Assembly (NCBI GenBank): GCA_964527735.1
Contig: CAZGPG010000002.1
Location: forward strand, 186,001-250,000
DNA length: 64,000 bases
DNA from: JBEBVQ01 sp964527735
Lineage (GTDB): Bacteria > Bacteroidota > Bacteroidia > Chitinophagales > Chitinophagaceae
Reading direction: 5' to 3'
Positions 61,080 to 64,000 of the stretch are shown here, one piece after another. Under the pieces are notes generated by a model. It did not search any database and was not told the DNA's origin. It saw nothing but the letters and a program-made list of their open reading frames with translations. Both the position numbers and the translations under genes were made by a program. Position 1 is the stretch's first letter; every line of letters starts with the position of its first letter.

Positions 61080-61506
61080 ATTCGGTTACCCTATTCTGAA
61101 TGATCAGGGCAGTATCATTGAACGAAAGGATATCCCACACGACAGCACCGGATGTGTCCGTTATTTCAAGTTGTGTATCTGCAGTTTTAAATGCCCATTT
61201 TGTGTCCGGAATTGTATACGACTGCGGCGCATCCGGATCACATTTTTCTTCTCCTTCGTCGAAAGTAATCGTCTGATCCATATTAAACGTGTACTGATTG
61301 TCACGCTGACAATCGCCCATGAGGTCGTACATATCGGTTTCGACTACCGCACCGCTGCCAATTCTTTGCTTCATATCCAATGCGGCTATCCGCCATGAGC
61401 TGGCGGTGATCATTTCTGTCCGCAGGGTAATACGCTCTTCTTCTTTTTTACAGGAAACGCCATACAGGATATAGAAGGCGGCGCAAAGGAGCATTATTTG
61501 TTTCAT
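61030..61506 (-). CDS. Lipocalin-like small lipoprotein
   Basis: A 158-residue lipoprotein with Cys19 after GVS. The opening TEMITASSWRIAALDM and the central YTFNMDQTITFDEGEEKC...DTKWAFKTADTQLEITDTSG follow the lipocalin_4/5-like pattern of Bacteroidota lipoproteins. A threonine-rich end (TITTTTTTKYVPVR) closes the chain. Its 3' end overlaps the M28 peptidase start by 50 nt, so they are likely co-transcribed and perhaps coupled. The bound ligand, if any, is unknown. Confidence 0.78.
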   Translation of the reverse strand: MKQIMLLCAAFYILYGVSCKKEEERITLRTEMITASSWRIAALDMKQRIGSGAVVETDMYDLMGDCQRDNQYTFNMDQTITFDEGEEKCDPDAPQSYTIPDTKWAFKTADTQLEITDTSGAVVWDILSFNDTALIIQNRVTEYDTITTTTTTKYVPVR

Positions 61507-61578
61507 TGATCGTGTATTTATATATCGTTATTGAGACGGTGAATATATTTCATTCTTTCATTTTATGCAAGTCCTGAT

Positions 61579-62802
61579 TTATTTCTCTGTCCATTTCCGT
61601 ACGACCAGCGATGAGTTGGTACCGCCAAAACCGAAGGAATTGGACAGGAAAATATCGAATTCCCGTTGCAGCGTTTCCGGAATAATATTAATCCGGGCAG
61701 AGTGCTCGTCAGGGTTTTCAAAATTAATATTTGGAGCGATAAAGTTCCCCTGCATCATCAGCATTGAATAAACGACCTCGCTGGCGCCTGCCATCCAGCA
61801 TTCATGGCCGGTCATGGATTTGGTAGAACTGACGGGCACCGATCCGCCGAATACTTCGAAGATTGCTTCCGCTTCACTGCCATCACCTGCCGGCGTAGAG
61901 GTAGCATGGGCATTGATATACTGCACTGCAGCAGGATCTACGCCTGCATCTTTCAGCGCGCGGCCGATAGAGCGCACCTGCCCCTCCACACTGGGGTTGG
62001 AAATATGCTGCCCGTTGGAAGAAAAACCATAACCCAATACCTCCGCAAGTATCGTTGCGCCTCTTTGCCGGGCAGATTCAAGGGTTTCGAGCACCACGGT
62101 GGCTGCACCGCCACCGGGCACCAGGCCGTCTCTGTCACGGTCAAAAGGCCGGGACGCTTTGGCGGGTGTGTCTTCCCGGGTAGAAAAAGTGCCCAGCGCG
62201 TCAAAATTGGGCATGGAATAAATGTTTATCTCCTGCGCTCCGCCGCAGATCACCCGGTCCTGAAGACCCTGCCTGATAAAAAGATAACCCAGCCCTATGG
62301 CATGAGATCCGCTGGCGCAGGCGGCGCTGATAGAAAAGTTGATCCCGCGGAGCTTAAAGATCGTTGCCAGGTTCATCGTGACGGTAGAGTTCAGCACCTG
62401 GAATACCGACCCGGATCCCACCAGCATTGTATCTTTTTTTTCACGTATCAGGTCTATGGCTTCGATAACGGGTTTGGCACAACTGTCATTCCCGTAAATG
62501 ATCCCGGTTTCGTGCTGCTCTAAAAAATGATCGTCGATACCGGCCTGCTTTAACGCTTCGGTAGTGGCCATGTAGGCAAATTCGGCATGTTCCGGCATCA
62601 TGATCCGGGCTCTGCGGTCCAGAAGGCCTTTGAGCTGCGGACGCTCCACACAACCTGTAAGGCCGGAACGATAGCCCATTTCCTTACGCGCCGGATCAAG
62701 AATGATCCCCGAACGGCCGGCATATAATGACTGCATGACTTCTTCCTTATTTTTTCCCAGGGAAGAATAAATACCGGTTCCGGTAATGACAACTCGTGAC
62801 AT
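61579..62802 (-). CDS. Beta-ketoacyl-ACP synthase (FabB/FabF-type)
   Basis: A condensing enzyme of 407 residues that elongates acyl-ACP with malonyl-ACP. The catalytic Cys lies in SAACASGSHAIG near residue 161, and the two histidines in NAHATSTPAGD and SMTGHECWMAGASE. The length fits FabF (about 410). No acyl carrier protein or other fatty acid genes are adjacent, and the GHECWMAGASE motif is closer to FabB-like proteins. It may be the housekeeping condensing enzyme or a specialised one for a lipid or pigment. Confidence 0.9.
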   Translation of the reverse strand: MSRVVITGTGIYSSLGKNKEEVMQSLYAGRSGIILDPARKEMGYRSGLTGCVERPQLKGLLDRRARIMMPEHAEFAYMATTEALKQAGIDDHFLEQHETGIIYGNDSCAKPVIEAIDLIREKKDTMLVGSGSVFQVLNSTVTMNLATIFKLRGINFSISAACASGSHAIGLGYLFIRQGLQDRVICGGAQEINIYSMPNFDALGTFSTREDTPAKASRPFDRDRDGLVPGGGAATVVLETLESARQRGATILAEVLGYGFSSNGQHISNPSVEGQVRSIGRALKDAGVDPAAVQYINAHATSTPAGDGSEAEAIFEVFGGSVPVSSTKSMTGHECWMAGASEVVYSMLMMQGNFIAPNINFENPDEHSARINIIPETLQREFDIFLSNSFGFGGTNSSLVVRKWTEK

Positions 62803-62860
62803 GTATATCGGTCAATTAGAAGCGTAAAATTGAATAAAAACCGGATGAAAATAAGGAAAT

Positions 62861-62876
62861 TATTTTTGTATATTTG
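62861..62876 (+). promoter_or_regulatory. Two adjacent -7 promoter boxes
   Basis: TATTTTTG (62861-62868) and TATATTTG (62869-62876) are both exact TAnnTTTG matches placed end to end, 77 nt before the ATG at 62953. Either or both may serve the right-hand gene, which would have a leader of about 75 nt. Confidence 0.5.
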
Positions 62877-62952
62877 ACAACTTCATATTATTCGATACAG
62901 CAACCAGATAGCAGGTAACTTATTTAATTAATATCGTTTTTCTGATTTTCAT

Positions 62953-64000
62953 ATGAGCTTAGCCAAATATCTCCTGTTGTTTGTGGGTATGTTCATGATT
63001 ATAAACCGCTCCGGTGCACAGGTAGATACCGAATTCTGGTTTGCAGCGCCTGAGGTATCCGTACATACGGGCAACACATTCCTCGACAGGCCGATATTCC
63101 TGCGGATCACCACATATAGCCAGCCGGCTACAGTTACCGTGAGGCAGCCGGCAGGGGGTGGCATGCCCGACCAGGTGGTAAATATCCCCGCCAACAGTAC
63201 CCACAGTATTAACCTGACGACCTGGATCGATGTGATAGAATCCAAGCCTGCCAACACCACCCTGAATTACGGACTGCAGATTATCGCTACGGCGCCGGTT
63301 ACTGTCTATTATGATGTGGTGAGCGGTGGTGGAGTTGCGGCCACCAATAATCCTGAAGCCTTCAGCCTGAAAGGCCGGAATGCACTGGGAACATCCTTCT
63401 TAATCCCTGCGCAGAATTATTTAAACAACGGCGCATATAATCCGGTTCCTTATAACGCTTTTGATATCATAGCTACGGAAAACAATACAACCGTTACGAT
63501 CACACCAACCAGCAACATCGCAGGCCACACTGCCGGCACCGCCTTTACAGTAACGCTCAATGCAGGCCAGGTTTATTCTGCTGTAGCCACCAGCCAGGCG
63601 GCAGCGGCCCACCTGCAAGGATCTACTGTAGTTTCAGATAAGCCCATTGCCATTACAGCCACGGATGATCTGCTGAATGGCGCTCCTTTTGGCGGCTGCG
63701 CCGATCTGGCCGGAGACCAGATCGTGCCCATTGCTTTGCTTGGTACCGAATATATTGCCATGAAGGGATTACTCAACAACCCCGGCGACCAGGTTTTTGT
63801 TACAGCGGTTCAGAACGGCACCACTGTTTCCCATAACGGCGCCGTAATTGCCACATTAAATGCAGGACAGACTGAACGGATAACCGTAGGCAACCCCTCC
63901 TCCTATATCACATCTTCTCTCCCTGTTTCGGTATGGCAGTTAAGCGGTATCGGGTGTGAGGTGGGCGCCTGTCAGCTTCCGCAGATATTCTGCACCGGCA
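62953..64000 (+). CDS. Secreted IgGFc-binding-like protein, N-terminal part
   Basis: The first 349 residues of a large exported protein, cut by the window edge. The signal peptide is MSLAKYLLLFVGMFMIINRSGAQ. The mature part (DTEFWFAAPEVSVHTGN, RPIFLRITTYSQPATVTV, GTSFLIPAQNYLNNG, FDIIATENNTTVTITPT, LQGSTVVSDKPIAITATDD) matches the pattern of the IgGFc-binding N-terminal domain found in Bacteroidota cell-surface proteins. These often end in a T9SS type B domain; that end is not visible. The frame is open throughout. The actual binding partner is unknown. Confidence 0.75.
   Translation, partial: MSLAKYLLLFVGMFMIINRSGAQVDTEFWFAAPEVSVHTGNTFLDRPIFLRITTYSQPATVTVRQPAGGGMPDQVVNIPANSTHSINLTTWIDVIESKPANTTLNYGLQIIATAPVTVYYDVVSGGGVAATNNPEAFSLKGRNALGTSFLIPAQNYLNNGAYNPVPYNAFDIIATENNTTVTITPTSNIAGHTAGTAFTVTLNAGQVYSAVATSQAAAAHLQGSTVVSDKPIAITATDDLLNGAPFGGCADLAGDQIVPIALLGTEYIAMKGLLNNPGDQVFVTAVQNGTTVSHNGAVIATLNAGQTERITVGNPSSYITSSLPVSVWQLSGIGCEVGACQLPQIFCTG

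Overview
The window looks like a chromosome segment from a member of the Bacteroidota, most likely the Chitinophagaceae or a close relative. The evidence is type IX secretion (T9SS) sorting domains of types A and B, a PorZ-like protein and a PorV/PorQ-family porin, two TonB-dependent receptors (one paired with a DUF4249 lipoprotein), and promoters of the Bacteroidota form TAnnTTTG instead of a sigma-70 -10 box. Other pointers are a fused E1 alpha/beta 2-oxoacid dehydrogenase, a long amidophosphoribosyltransferase and CcmD-like small proteins. Genes are densely packed and intact. I see no rRNA, tRNA, transposase, prophage or CRISPR array. Only the first and last genes are cut by the window edges.

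Layout. 1-5.2 kb: the end of a PorZ-like protein, a leucyl aminopeptidase, pdxA, a CbpA/CbpM-type DnaJ pair and a small outer-membrane protein. 5.4-10.1 kb: two large secreted repeat proteins, one with a type A and one with a type B T9SS signal. 10.2-15.8 kb: tsaE, a LysE-type exporter, purF, the fused 2-oxoacid dehydrogenase E1 and an IscA/ErpA-type Fe-S carrier. 15.8-21.4 kb: small envelope proteins and a TonB receptor/DUF4249 pair. 21.4-24.2 kb: an ArfB-type ribosome rescue hydrolase and a membrane pyrophosphatase. 24.4-28.5 kb: two ECF sigma/anti-sigma modules and a linked envelope protein. 28.9-33.5 kb: a beta-propeller lipoprotein with a cytochrome-like motif, lpdA and an amino acid permease. 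33.7-41.7 kb: ccmB, ccmC, a ccmD-like gene, glutamate dehydrogenase, feoB, a MscS channel and a HIT protein. 41.8-51.5 kb: greA, then a transcription unit encoding a TonB receptor, a 1351-residue T9SS protein and a PorV/PorQ porin. 51.6-62.8 kb: a hydroxyacid dehydrogenase, rsmA, a 3-hydroxyacyl-CoA dehydrogenase, a GHL10-type hydrolase, ychF, an aminopeptidase P, an M28 peptidase and a ketoacyl-ACP synthase. 62.95 kb to the end: a secreted IgGFc-binding-like protein.

How they connect. Much of the window serves the cell envelope. PorZ and PorV/PorQ relatives belong to T9SS export and attachment, and at least four genes carry T9SS-type C-termini. The TonB receptor / T9SS protein / porin unit (42.4-51.5 kb) is the best candidate for an under-described system: it is arranged like a SusCD locus but has no SusD, and the T9SS protein sits in that position. 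The Ccm genes could serve the cytochrome-like lipoprotein encoded about 4 kb upstream.

The most striking non-coding feature is a set of intergenic hairpin repeats from several unrelated sequence families (GAGACGCGAT, GGGGCGAAT, AATGTGACAAATGTG, TTAGCTAAT, TTGAAAAT, TTCGAC..GCTCAG, CACCTTCAT). They sit at gene 3' ends, often between convergent genes, and in several cases supply the stop codon. Several genes also have a TAnnTTTG box only 4-8 nt before the start codon, which predicts very short or absent leaders.
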